Source: Galaxea fascicularis
Taxonomy: Eukaryota; Cnidaria; Anthozoa; Scleractinia; Euphylliidae
NCBI GenBank assembly: GCA_948470475.1
Contig: OX419336.1
Span: 39,019,420-39,083,419, forward strand
DNA: 64,000 nt
Direction: 5' to 3'
Made by a program: the position numbers and the translations under genes
Part shown: positions 33,926 through 44,537 of the stretch, in pieces
Layout: the number at the start of each line of letters is the position of its first letter
Position numbering within the stretch: position 1 is the first letter of the stretch
Notes under the pieces: generated by a model
Database searches by the model: none
What the model was told of the DNA's origin: nothing
What the model saw: only the letters and a program-made list of their open reading frames with translations

Positions 33926-34338
33926 CTGTAGAATAAAGTAAACATTGGTTTAAACTAATTTATAAGGTAAACTAAGAATACCAACTAACAAAATATATAA
34001 TGAACAAGTAGAGCAAATAAAAAAGGTAGGTATTACTGAAAGCAAAAGAAGGAGCAAGAATTTGTCTAGGTGAAAATGGTGAAAGCCGGTTTCTTTAAAG
34101 AAGCGAGGGAAAAATCACGAAACACCATTCAGCGGTAACATCCCTTGGAGCCATCCATCTTGTTTTGTACCAAACAAAATAATTTACCTTTTCCCTGGCT
34201 TGGGGGTGGAAAAGGTTCTGGGAACGAGGTTGCACATGAGTAGATCATTATTTGTAGGCAGTTATTTGCAGGTCACGTGGTGGGCTCTCAGCCAATGAAA
34301 AGGGGGGAAAATATCCATCGAATGATAACATGGCATAC

Positions 34339-34547
34339 CTGTATAGCAAAAGAGAATCCCTTGATACAGAGGTCAGGATCCCCCAAGCACTGTCCATAGA
34401 AATCTCCCGCGTCGAGCCAGCTGTCCAGTCCATTGAGCTGCAGACCTCCATCGACTGATTTGACATTGCCGTGGACGGCAATTGGGTTGGAGCCATGGAC
34501 ACGGCTGTTAGATATCTTTTGCACCGTCCACAGATATTGTGGAGTTA
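34339..34547 (-). CDS. Exon: LamG/ConA-like domain 1, part 1
   Basis: A 209-base exon, phase 1 in and phase 0 out. It encodes PQYLWTVQKISNSRVHGSNP, then VDGGLQLNGLDSWLDAGDFY and GQCLGDPDLCIKGFSFAIQ. The C-x6-C pair and the W...G...D pattern recur in LamG-like domain 2 (exon 30572-30795). This is the N-terminal sheet of a concanavalin A-like sandwich. Confidence 0.85.
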
Positions 34548-34644
34548 CTGAATAAAGGAATACGATATTATCTTATTTAACTTGTTTGTTATACATCCAA
34601 AAACGGATAAAAAAAAGAAAGTCCTTTGTTACAATTGCCCTCAC

Positions 34645-34743
34645 CCGAGTGTCTTCCAAATATGGTCACACTTGTATCGATGTCAGGGTTCAGCAGCGAT
34701 TTGTTAGAAACAAATTTCTCAACCTCGTGAGTCAAAGTTGCGT
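34645..34743 (-). CDS. Exon: linker before LamG-like domain 1
   Basis: A 99-base phase 1-1 exon, acceptor TTTGTAG and donor GTGAGGGC. It encodes ATLTHEVEKFVSNKSLLNPD then IDTSVTIFGRHS. No domain is recognised; it leads into the LamG-like exons. Confidence 0.75.
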
Positions 34744-34927
34744 CTACAAAGAGAGAAAACTGAATAAAGGGGCTAAAAGAGAGGGAATCAGTAAAAAGAA
34801 AAGACAAAAAAATAACTGTGAATTAATGAATTGCCAGCGAGATAAAGAGTCGATGATTCGGCGAAAGATGTGATTTAAAAAGAACATTGAAACATTTAAA
34901 ATTTTTGAACCACACAGTTCTTCTTAC

Positions 34928-34957
34928 CATTTAGCGGGTGATGTGGACCCTTAGGAC
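34928..34957 (-). CDS. 30-base micro-exon
   Basis: A phase 1-1 micro-exon with acceptor CTTTGTTAG and donor GTAAGAAG, encoding PKGPHHPLN with Ser and Gly completed across the junctions. It is too short for homology; both splice sites are good and phase fits on both sides. Confidence 0.6.
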
Positions 34958-36099
34958 CTAACAAAGAAAACGACACGTGGCAAGTCAGTGTTTTACTGAG
35001 TCAGGTCGTCTGAGGACGGGATTCTTTTAAACCTCGTGGAGAATCTCATATCGGTAAAGCAAGTGTTGCACTTGAAGAAACACAACAACCTTGTGACGAG
35101 GTAACATCGCTGAATATTAATTTAGCTGATCATTTAAAAGCACTTAAGGAGGCTGGAAAGGGTTGTTATCTGCACGCGCGCGCGCAATCTGCACACGCCA
35201 TAACTAAGATGCACGCGTCAGCTGAATAAATCAAAATCAAGCACACCGGAAGCTAAATACTGCGTCAAATCGCAAAAACCGGAAATAAAATCTGCGGAAA
35301 ACATTTGTTTTTTGCTCAAAATTTTGCTCGGTGACCTATCTTGATTTTTTGCATGCACGTACCATTTACGATGGCACTTCAAATATAAAAGTTTCGGGGA
35401 AAATTATCCAGTAGAATTTTCTGTAAGCCATAAAACACATTTTTCTTAAATATCTTAAATTCTACGAGATAAATTTTTTCATACCGCCTAAATAGTTAAA
35501 GAATTTGTGGAGCTTCCCAACAAAAAAATAAAAACGGTAGGTCATCGAATTAGTTTTTAAGATGATTTACAAAAACTGGCATTGATAGGACCTTTTTGTG
35601 GACCTGGCGCGTTGCCATGGTAACTATAGCCCAACAATAGAGTTCCAAGGTGACATATAGTTTGCCTACACCATTAAATATCCTTCTTTGTAATCTTTCA
35701 TCGTTTCGCAAACACTACATCGACGAAAAACCCTTTCGAGCCTCCTTTAAGACTGCAATGCCAATATTACTATGGCTCAACTGGCTTTTGTTAGTGTTTT
35801 AAGTGTGTGATTCATAGATTTTCATCAGTTCAGTGTTTCCTAGAAGAGAGTGTTCCCTTGGACAGTATCATGGCTACCATTATTTCCTTAAACCAGTCGT
35901 GGTCCTCTAGGTTCTAGATAATTATGGAACACTGTTTTGAGTCATTACTTCTTCTTTTGGTGGATTAACTAGGAAAATCTGTTTGAGTGCGTGAATAAGA
36001 TAAAAAATGTTTTTGACAAATTCGCTTCTGAGACGGTCTATTGCAAAGCGAGGTTGTTTATAGATTGTTAACCAACACGATCTAGTTCTGTTTACTTAC

Positions 36100-36310
36100 T
36101 TGGTTTCTTACAAATAAAGCTATATTGGCTCTGACATGGCTCATCGTGCCACTTGCCATTACTGGTCAATATTGCGCAGGACACACCACCATTATTTGGT
36201 GACTTGTCATCCCAGTTGGTGTACGATGACGTAGTGCGGTCACTCCAAACCCAGTCCCCCTCGTTGTCAATGTCATTGTAACCAATCCAGAAGTCGGACT
36301 TAGAATATAC
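36100..36310 (-). CDS. Exon: C-type lectin-like domain 2, C-terminal half
   Basis: A 211-base exon, phase 0 in and phase 1 out, donor GTAAGTAA. It encodes FWIGYNDIDNEGDWVWSDRT, then TNWDDKSPNNGGVSCAIL and GKWHDEPCQSQYSFICKK. Three cysteines complete the long-form pattern begun in the previous exon. SPNN and WHD sit where EPN and WND occur in sugar-binding members, so the calcium site is partly degenerate but closer to consensus than in domain 1. Confidence 0.9.
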
Positions 36311-36889
36311 CTGAAAATGTCAAAAGGAGTGCAAACCATACCAAGGGTCAACTCCTCAAAGCAGTGATCACTCAACCATTTGATAAACCTCCCAAAAACG
36401 CATTTAGTGATAAAGCAAAATATGCAGAGCACAACAATGAAAAAAAAGTTCAAAAATGAGCACCAAGTTGATCCTTGCTTTGAATTTATAAGACTCGCTA
36501 AATTTTAGTTTCCGTTGGTAGGACTGCTGTAATTTTGGATCAGCAGTTTTGCTGATGTTGACAAGTGCGTGAGTGTGTGTCGTCGAAGAAAGCATGGCCG
36601 ATGGATGGAATAAAGTTCATTTTGTGTTTAACCTGTTGTCTTTCCTGTATGTCCTTTTACCGAAATGGTCAACAGTTTCTGTTCTGTCCAGCTTGCTTCC
36701 GATCCACCCACCTACCCACCCTCTTAGATACGCACCCTCTGACCTAGCTACCTACGCGTACCTACTTCTTGCTCACTTAGCAGCTCACTTTACCGTTTTG
36801 TTTTTTGCTGCCTATAGGAGGTCTTGAAGAGATGCAACAAAAGACCCTCATGTTTAATCCTCGGTAAAATTTCTAAAAATGAGACAAAC

Positions 36890-37053
36890 CTGTGCTATCA
36901 TGGTCTGTTCATCATCACTCAGCACACTTGCCAGTGATGCCTTTTCGTCCATACAAGACACAAGTGCGTGCTCCCAGGTTTTCCTTTCTTTAAAGAGTTT
37001 GTAGCAACCTTGGACTGAATTCAGTGCCAATTTCTTCCAACCTTTATCACAGT
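36890..37053 (-). CDS. Exon: C-type lectin-like domain 2, N-terminal half
   Basis: A 164-base exon, phase 1 in and phase 0 out. It encodes DCDKGWKKLALNSVQGCYKL and the helical part WEHALVSCMDEKASLASVLS, the first two strands and helices of the lectin fold. The intron falls before the WIG core. Domain 1 lacks this intron. Confidence 0.88.
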
Positions 37054-37255
37054 CTAAGATTTTGAAACAAATAAAATTCAGTTGATTGAGTTACGTACAC
37101 TCAAACCAGAGTGACTTGAAAATCCAATATGCTTTCGGGAATCACTATCTTTTAGGTAGCCTTTACTTCCGGGGTTCCCTAACTTTTGAAATTCTAAGGT
37201 ACCTTTCAAAAAACTGCTCCTCTCTGTATTCTTTGTGTGTGAAATTACTACTTAC

Positions 37256-37648
37256 CGTCGACGTTTTTCTTGCAAAGGTATTCGTGGGTCTGTTTACATG
37301 ATGCGTCTTTCCATTTACCTTCCTGAGAGTTCAACAAAACGCAGTCTCTACCTTTACCATTGTCATTCTTAGCGCTGCTGTCCCAGTTCGTGAACACTGA
37401 CAAACTGGAGTCACTCCAAGACCACGTCCCGTCCCGAGATTTGTCCCGATACCCTAACCAGGATTCGATATTCGTAAAGTTTTCAAGGAAACGTTGTTCA
37501 TACGCGTTGGTCACGCTGAAGAGCTCACCCCCAAGGCGTTTGCAGGTGTGATGAGCGTTGTCCCACGTTTTACGTTCAAACACCTCTTTGTAGCAAAATG
37601 AACCAAAATCACCGAGAGCCCCTGTCCAGCCAGCGCCACACTGAAGAT
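37256..37648 (-). CDS. Exon: C-type lectin-like domain 1
   Basis: A 393-base phase 1-1 exon holding a complete long-form C-type lectin-like domain of about 125 residues. Six cysteines are in the family positions (CGAGW, FCYKE, TCKRLGGEL, RDCVLL, ASCKQ, YLCKK). The WLGYRDKSRDGTWSWSDSS segment matches the family WxGx...W-W-D core. The usual EPN or QPD calcium/sugar motif is replaced by WDSSAKNDNGKG and the WND motif by WKD, so classical Ca-dependent sugar binding is doubtful. One whole domain in one exon marks a shuffled module. Confidence 0.92.
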
Positions 37649-38175
37649 CTAAAGAGACGTTAGTGTTAGGTCAGTTTTCTCGTTATCATTGAAATTATAA
37701 CTTTCTTTTACATGAAAGCTGCGTGAATAGACGGACCAACGGAAATTACTGAGTGTTTTATGCAACCTAAACTTGGTGCATACATCATAAAACTTAAAGG
37801 GATACTTAAAAAGTTCTCGCAAATTTAGTTTGTTGCATAAACAACAGATATTTAACATTTTCAGAATCAAAGTTAATACCAGGAACCCATTAATGGGCTC
37901 CTGTTAATACTGGATAATAAAATTAACGCAAGTATCTTCTAAAGTTCAGTTTATGCAGTGAAATTTAAGGGTGTCATGAGAATCTTTACCGTAAATAGTA
38001 CTGCCAGAAATTATGTTAAATAAGTTTGTGCTCAATTTGTCAATTGCTTCGTTATTTTTAGTCATAAAAATAATTATGATAATGATGATTAAACAAGAAA
38101 ACAAAAAAATAAATAAAGAAAGAAAGAAATAAAGGGGAACGACAATAACAAAGGATTACAAAGATACTGAAAATG

Positions 38176-38423
38176 GAGCCAGGATGGCCGAGCGGTTTGG
38201 GGCGCTGGAGTTCAATGCGGTGACCTGGGTTCAAATCTCTCTCTGGTGTTGTTCTGGGTTCGTGCCTGGTTCAATTCCTCGGTCATCCTTGTAAATAGCC
38301 AACTGGTCTGCCTCCCGCCAGTTGGGATTTTTAACTCTGTTGTCTTCATTTGTATTAATTGTTTCATTGTCCCTGAAAAGCCCTTCTAGGGGAGTTGTCA
38401 ATTAAGTATTTATTTATTTATTT
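38176..38423 (+). mobile_element. tRNA-derived SINE, copy 2
   Basis: Same family as 21293: A box TGGCCGAGCGG, B box GGGTTCAAATC, the GTTGTTCTGGGTTCGTGC body and a (TTTA)n tail. It has a short extra segment (AACTGGTCTGCCTCCCGCCA) absent from copy 1. The head is closest to tRNA-Leu/Ser type. Confidence 0.87.
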
Positions 38424-38554
38424 TAATCGTGTACTATTGGTCATTGATCGCTCTTCTTTTTGCAACACGTACTTCAAATCTATTTTACCTGACTATATGT
38501 TTATTTTCCCCTATTATGACAAAAAGGTGCTACTCAATGAATTCAGTATCTTAC

Positions 38555-38717
38555 CTGGTTTAGGTCGAATCAAATTCTTCTTGCCAATGTTCGGATTAGG
38601 GTTTGTTTTTGGTGGAGGGTTTTGTTCCTTATTTTCATCACTCTGTTGGCCCTCTGGTGGTAGTGGTACTGGATAGAACGGATAGGGGCAAAACTCGTCC
38701 CCTTCGCCGCACGGTTT
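38555..38717 (-). CDS. Exon: third PLPPEG-type module
   Basis: A 163-base exon, phase 0 in and phase 1 out, acceptor AAACAG and donor GTAAGATA. It opens with KPCGEGDEFCPYPFYPVPLP, giving two cysteines that may pair, and ends with a Pro/Asn/Lys-rich tail (NPPPKTNPNPNIGKKNLIRP). It joins in frame to the first C-type lectin exon. Confidence 0.82.
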
Positions 38718-39710
38718 CTGTTTATAATGTTTCAAGCAATATTAAGGGAAAATGCAAACACTGTTCCTAGATACTTTAGTTGCCAATAAAATACCAGATA
38801 GCAGCTTAAGCGGCAAGGCACAAAGGACTTAAGGATGTTGTAACAAAACAAGCCTGGAATGGCCTCCTTGGTTTCGTTTCTCTTCTAGCCAGGCTTGAGA
38901 GCAGTTGCAATATAGTTTTAATGAATATATCCTATTCACTTTTAGCTTTGTCGCATAGGCCCAAGACTTCTGTTTGACAAGTTTTAATTTGTCAAACAGA
39001 GTCAAAACTTGTTATAGCCACATTGAGGAGTTCTAGCAAGCCACGAAGGTGAAGAAGCGGAAATTAAACATCTCTTCAAGCATGTGGAGGTACGCTTTAA
39101 CTGGGATATTTAGTGGTCAGTAACAAAACATCGGTCCGATTAAAAACGTGTCGTTGGTTAACCCATCCTTCGTGTTTGTATTAAAACCCCTACCACGTGA
39201 CTACAACAGGGCGCCATTAAATACATCTAGTACTAAATAGCGTGCTGTGGTAAAGAGATTTCGGGTGAATCGTGGCATGGTATGATCCCCCATTAAGTAG
39301 ACCAAACCTAATTCTTGGTGGATCGATGTCAATTGATTTCTTTCCGCATGACAAGTTTTCAACTTAGTGTTTGGGGCCAGAGATGATGATCCACATCGTA
39401 ATCTACTGATGGGGCCGTATACCATGCCACTCTGAATGATGGCATGGTATAGTGTGTTATGGCTGTGTGAAATGGGATATTACAATACAGTACCGTATGA
39501 CGTGTTGTGAAGTGTGATATGGTGTTGTTTGACATGGCTATGGTTTGATGTGGAGACAATCTGAATGACAAATGTGGGGGAGGTTGACCTCAAAGTTGCC
39601 ATGCCAGGGAGTATAACGAGCGCTATAAATTGTTGTTGGTAAAATATTTGTCGAAGTGTCGCTGAACTGGTAATATTCAGCGATCGTTGAACCCTTTTCC
39701 TTTTTCTTAC

Positions 39711-39830
39711 AGGTTTAGTAGGATTCTCTTTCCTCCACGCTGCTGTTAATTGCGGCGTTGAAATTGGACTTGGATCCTCCAACAAGCTGCTGTCAAATGG
39801 CTGGGGCTTTTCTTGGGCTTGAAGATGCTG
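39711..39830 (-). CDS. Exon: Gln/Pro/Ser-rich linker with tandem acceptor
   Basis: A 120-base phase 0-0 exon. It encodes QHLQAQEKPQPFDSSLLEDP then SPISTPQLTAAWRKENPTKP. The acceptor is CAGCAG (a NAGNAG site), so use of the second AG (upper edge 39827) would remove one Gln. The donor is GTAAGAAA. Confidence 0.72.
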
Positions 39831-40312
39831 CTGGACGATATTGGCACAATAAAACGAATTTAGGTCAAATGAAATTCAGTTCGAAACGCCGACATACTTA
39901 CTTTTTCAAATGATAGTTGTTCAGTTTTGATCAACTTGATTTGTCCTTTTTTTATTACTAAGTTGCAACTAAGATAACTTGATTTTAAAGGGGATGTTAA
40001 GATCACGAAAACACTAATACTGTTTCGAATAAAAAGGCCCTGTTTAAATGGCAATCTCTAGAATAATCTTGTTGTCGACTGCTTAAATGTATTTAACACG
40101 GTCTACGGTTTAAGACATTTTCAATGACTAGAGATACGGAAAGGTGGAAAAATATCCAGTCGTTATAAATCGTTTCGCAGTGCGCGGTGGAAATTGGTCT
40201 TAATAAGGAAATATGAAAACCTCGAGAGAAATGAAACCTAAAATTTTCAATGTATCTCTTTCCATTTTTCGGTAGACGATTAATAGTTTCTCCGGCTTGG
40301 TAAGAATCTTAC

Positions 40313-40429
40313 AGTGTAGCTTGGGTGTCCTGTGCCTATTGCATCGCTCTGGCTGCCCTCAGGTGGCAATGGGATCGGGTAAGGCTGTCCACCTTCCGGG
40401 AACCATGGCCATTGACGAGTAGTAGCCGG
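40313..40429 (-). CDS. Exon: second PLPPEG-type module
   Basis: A 117-base phase 0-0 exon (39 codons), acceptor GGTCAACAG and donor GTAAGATT. It encodes PATTRQWPWFPEGGQPYPIP then LPPEGSQSDAIGTGHPSYT. The core PYPIPLPPEGSQSD is nearly the same as PYPFYPVPLPPEGQQSD in the exon at 38555-38717. Confidence 0.75.
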
Positions 40430-41753
40430 CTGTTGACCGATCACAGGTTAAAACAACTCACGCGAACGATTACTCGTCATTTTGAAGAAGTTAGAAAAGG
40501 AGTAGAAAAGTTTATAGAACTGACGTTGTGAAGTGAAAATAAGGTAAAAAGCTAAGCAAAAAGGAACCCACGTGTTTTGTTAGTTCGCTGGTTATTTGCA
40601 TGCGAATCTCGAATTGGTAAGTGCTGTGAGATCGTGCATGATGATTAGGATTATGATGTGCTATGCGTGATGAGATTGGATATATTTAAATATAGTCTAC
40701 GTAGACATTAGAATTAGTAATGCGATAGGCTAAGGCGTGTTCTTTCAAAACGCAGTTTAACTTAGCTAAACAAACTTTGATTGCGATTTGACAGTATGAT
40801 TTATGCTTTTAGTAGGTGAGCATTAGCTTTAACATTATTTGAATTATTATACAGGTTAAAAATGTTACGTGGTCCAGAGTCACCCTATCCATAAAACACG
40901 AAAACTATTGAATACAAACTTGCCGAAAAAACTTCAGGCGTTGACCAATCTTTGGAGCCTTATACAGTTATACAATTTTTCATTCTGTTTAGGAAACTTC
41001 TCATTGAGTATGGACAAGACATAACAAGGAGAAACAGCACAGCAACAAAACAGCAAAGCCAAATTTTCTTTATGTAAAATCATACGAGGAAATGGTTTAT
41101 TCAACATTTCTCAATATTTTTTCGTCAAAATGTAGGCCTGTCTGAAAAGACCAATCTAACACACAGATCCCGAAAAATGGCTAAAAAAGGTAAACTGTTT
41201 TAACCGTTAGTCATGAAAGCTACCTCCCCTCCAATGAGACTCTCTCTCAGTGAGTTCATTTTACATCGAGATACTAATCTTTGTAAGTCAATCCAAATGC
41301 GATTCCTTACACGTTTTGTTTGTACATCTACTATTCTTGACTTACAGTAAGTTAATTGTCTTAGTATATATATAGGAAATCGATGTAGACAGATGTAGAC
41401 AGGCCCAGGATAATTTGCTTTGATCATTTTTTGACCTTTTCGTTGATCATTTTTTAGACTGAGGGCCACTGGTTTTCAGTTTTTTACTGTCACGTGTCTA
41501 CCCTCGTTAAATAAAGTTGATTATTATTATTATTATTACTGTCTGTATTTTGTCCTATTTTGTGGTGAACAAAAGCGTTCGAAAACCATTTATTTCTCCC
41601 TTCTACATTAGAAATCTATTTGAACGGCTAATCCTCAGTTTCAAAGTTTGGGTTTGTTTATATTCAGATGACCTTCGTGTTTTTAAGATTGGGCATATTC
41701 ATATGTATATTCAGGTTTGCTTTTGAATTTTAATTCTTAGTTGATCAACACAC

Positions 41754-41840
41754 CTGCTGTTTCTGCGTCTCACCGCCGGGATAAAATTGAGCAAACTGTG
41801 CTGATGGCGGAGACCCACGAGCAGAGGCCTGGAAATTGGC
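41754..41840 (-). CDS. Exon: Ala/Gln/Phe-rich linker
   Basis: A phase 0-0 exon of 87 bases. It encodes ANFQASARGSPPSAQFAQFY then PGGETQKQQ. A second in-frame acceptor 12 bases inside (upper edge 41828) would drop four residues; the outer one follows the better T/C tract (TTTTTTCCCAAG). The donor is GTGTGTTG. A stronger-looking donor (GTGAGACG) inside would break phase with the next exon. Confidence 0.6.
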
Positions 41841-42008
41841 CTTGGGAAAAAATGGACAACGATGTGTTAATAGCGACCACAACAGGATAAAGATAGTAGC
41901 ATTGCATTTTACCTATCTACTTTGATCAAAAAAAAAAAAAGAGCAAAGATTTGTGCATATTTGCAAAGTTTACAGTAGGGAGGTCTACAAGTGACCGTGA
42001 CGCCATAC

Positions 42009-42136
42009 CGTAGGTGTCTCGTGGTAATTGTCGCTTCCTTGGTTGTTATGGTAACCTTGGCTTTCCTGTTCTCCCTCAGGGGGGATAGTGAATGGGTAGA
42101 TCGGAGGCGCGGGGTTAAATTTAGACCTTGTTTGAC
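42009..42136 (-). CDS. Exon: first PLPPEG-type module
   Basis: A 128-base exon, phase 1 in and phase 0 out. It encodes FNPAPPIYPFTIPPEGEQES then QGYHNNQGSDNYHETPT. The motif PIYPFTIPPEGEQ recurs in the exons at 40313 and 38555. A GTTACC donor further in would give phase 1, but the next acceptor needs phase 0, so I chose the GTATGG donor at the lower edge. Confidence 0.65.
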
Positions 42137-43002
42137 CTGTTGGTAGGAAAGTAATTTACATAATCACTTTATATAAATTACGGCAACTCTAAATGTGAGA
42201 GAAATTTGACGTTTTGATTTAACGCTGCAACAAAGATATTCCTGAACCCTAATTTGATCATTTTTGGACAGTATTTGAGGGTGTTGTTTTCAAAGATACA
42301 TTCAGGATATCCACAGTGGAAGAAGTGAAACATTGAAATACTGCTTTTGCTTTCATTTGAGCTGCGTTTTAATTTAAGAATCAAGGACGACCTTTAAAAA
42401 CCGTACAGAATGAAAGCGTTTCACACATATTCAGACATGCATAGAATTACAGGTCGTGCTCATATGGCGCGCGATCCCTCTAGACTTACAAACCGTTTAC
42501 GGTTTTAAATGGAGCTCATAAACCCCATGACATATCACACCGGCAGTGTAAGGCTGAAAGTGCGTGTTTGGGTATCACAAAAAACTGACAGACGCGTTGA
42601 TACAAGTTAGAATCCGATATTTTAAATAAAACCAGGGTGCGATCTTGTGAACAACCTCAGAGCTGGCGTAAAAGATCAAACTAAATGGAATTCAGAATAG
42701 CTTTTGAAACTCAGATACTCAGTGCGTTCTGGTGACATTTTTTCCATGTCAGTGGACTTAAATCATTAACGAAGGATCAGCCATTTTACCTGGAACACTT
42801 ATGTTGCAAGGTAGAGGGCATCCTTGTGTGATAATTTACAGTTAAACTGGCATTTAATCTTAACGTGAACTTGAACTTAGAAACTTAACGAAGAAGGGTA
42901 TGCTCGCATTTGCGAATTAGTTCAAGTTCAAGTTCAAGTTTTATTTATGACTTAACTTATCTACGAGATTCAGCAAAATATATTGAAAAAGAGACATCTT
43001 AC

Positions 43003-44094
43003 CCTGATTTGAGAAAGCAATTGCGTCACTTCCGGTATACCTGGTGGTTTCAGCAGCTGCTACCAAGTTATTGTGGTTGAGTGGCGGAAGTTGCTGATGA
43101 TTTAATGGCGGGAGAAGAGCCTCATGCTCATGGCTCAAGGGGTACGCATGCGCAAGAGGGGGAGTCAAGGGAGGCCTACCAACGTAGTTCTGTATAGTTT
43201 CACCTGGGTTAAGATACGGGTTAACAAGACGCTGGTTAGCAAATGGCATATTAGCCGGTAAATTAAAGTCATTATTGTACGGTGGTTGGGATGTCAAGGG
43301 ATTACTTTCGTCAAGGTCTGTGTTGTTTCGTTGTTGATTATCAACTGGATTAATCCCAAGGTTCAGATTTAATGGCTTAGTTGCTACTTGATTAAATCTT
43401 AAGCTCTGTGTTTGCAGGTTTGCGTTTGATGCTAACTCGTTAGCTACTGGATTAGGCGCTAGGCCCTGGAATTCATCGTTAATTTTTGGTTTAATTACAT
43501 TTACATTCGGTAAATAAGGCATTGGTTGCTCCTGAGGCCATCTCAGGCCTCCGTTGTAATTAGCAACTATTCCGTTAGTGTCCGCGTTTGGAAACTGAAA
43601 ATATGAAGTTGTGTTAGCCAGAGAGTTTTTTATAGGTTGAGATGTAGAATTTGAAGTTTCGCCTTGGTTATTTGTCGTTGGATTGTATCGTCCGTTATAG
43701 AAATTAGCGCTCTTGTCGTCCACGATCTGAATGCTAGATGGCCTCGGGTTAGGAACTTGGACCTGGAATCTTTGACTGCCGTCAAAGTTGCTCTTCAACG
43801 CTTGCCTTGGGATGTTTTCTCTTGTTTCTGCTAGAGCTTCCTCAAGGCCCATTTCTAGTTTTCCTAGTGAGTCCACGATTTCAGCTTTTTCTTTTGCAAT
43901 TTCCTGCTTCAAGGATGCTTTATTAGTTTGCTCGCTCAAAGAACCTGTATTCTTCATTTCCGGTTTTTCAAACAAGGTGTTTCCAGATGGTAAATTTCTA
44001 CCGAGCATGTTCTGTTGTGGATGTGAACTAGGACCTGGCTGTGGGTTCTTTTGCCAGATGCGAAGAAAGTTTGCGAGAGGATCTTTCGATGGCC
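43003..44094 (-). CDS. Giant exon: Asn/Pro/Leu-rich segment with LPPLNH relics
   Basis: A 1092-base phase 1-1 exon, 364 codons, acceptor CAACAACAG and donor GTAAGATG. It opens with DPLANFLRIWQKNPQPGPSS, has a helical acidic stretch (ASLKQEIAKEKAEIVDSLGK), and is then Asn/Pro/Gln/Leu-rich with recurring motifs such as PLNLNLGINPV and LPANMPFANQ. Near the end are EALLPPLNHQQLPPLNHNN, two more copies of the LPPLNH core of the previous exon, so the two giant exons probably share an origin. No cysteines. Confidence 0.83.
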
Positions 44095-44537
44095 CTGTTG
44101 TTGATGGTAACGTGCTTTCCTTAATTTTTTACTCCTTGGGCGATTAATAATGAAAATTTTTAATGCTAACTCTTTGTTTTTCATTTGCTTTGTTACGGCT
44201 TTGGGAGGTTAACCTTATATTGGCAACCTGAACGTATTTAGCTCCAAATAATCCACTGTGATTTACCGGAAGGAGTTGAAACTTTACTGCCAAAATAATA
44301 TAAAGTTTTATCCAGAATGATCTTAAATATGTTTAGATGTTATCACTTCGATCAATCTTTTACAGCCCGCTTTGACTTCTTTTTCTGACAAAATGTTATA
44401 CAGAATGACGAAATGAAATTTCCACTTCTTTGCGATTTCGTCGAAAAGTTGAACTTGAAAAACAATTTTCTAGCACATGCAAAATCAAAATAATAAAAAA
44501 CGAAAGCCGAAGGACATTTACTATAAGGACATTCTAC

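Noticed and set aside
43788..44147. Plus-strand frame of 119 codons
   Set aside because: It is antisense to the giant Asn/Pro-rich exon, which has splice support and phase agreement; the plus frame has none.
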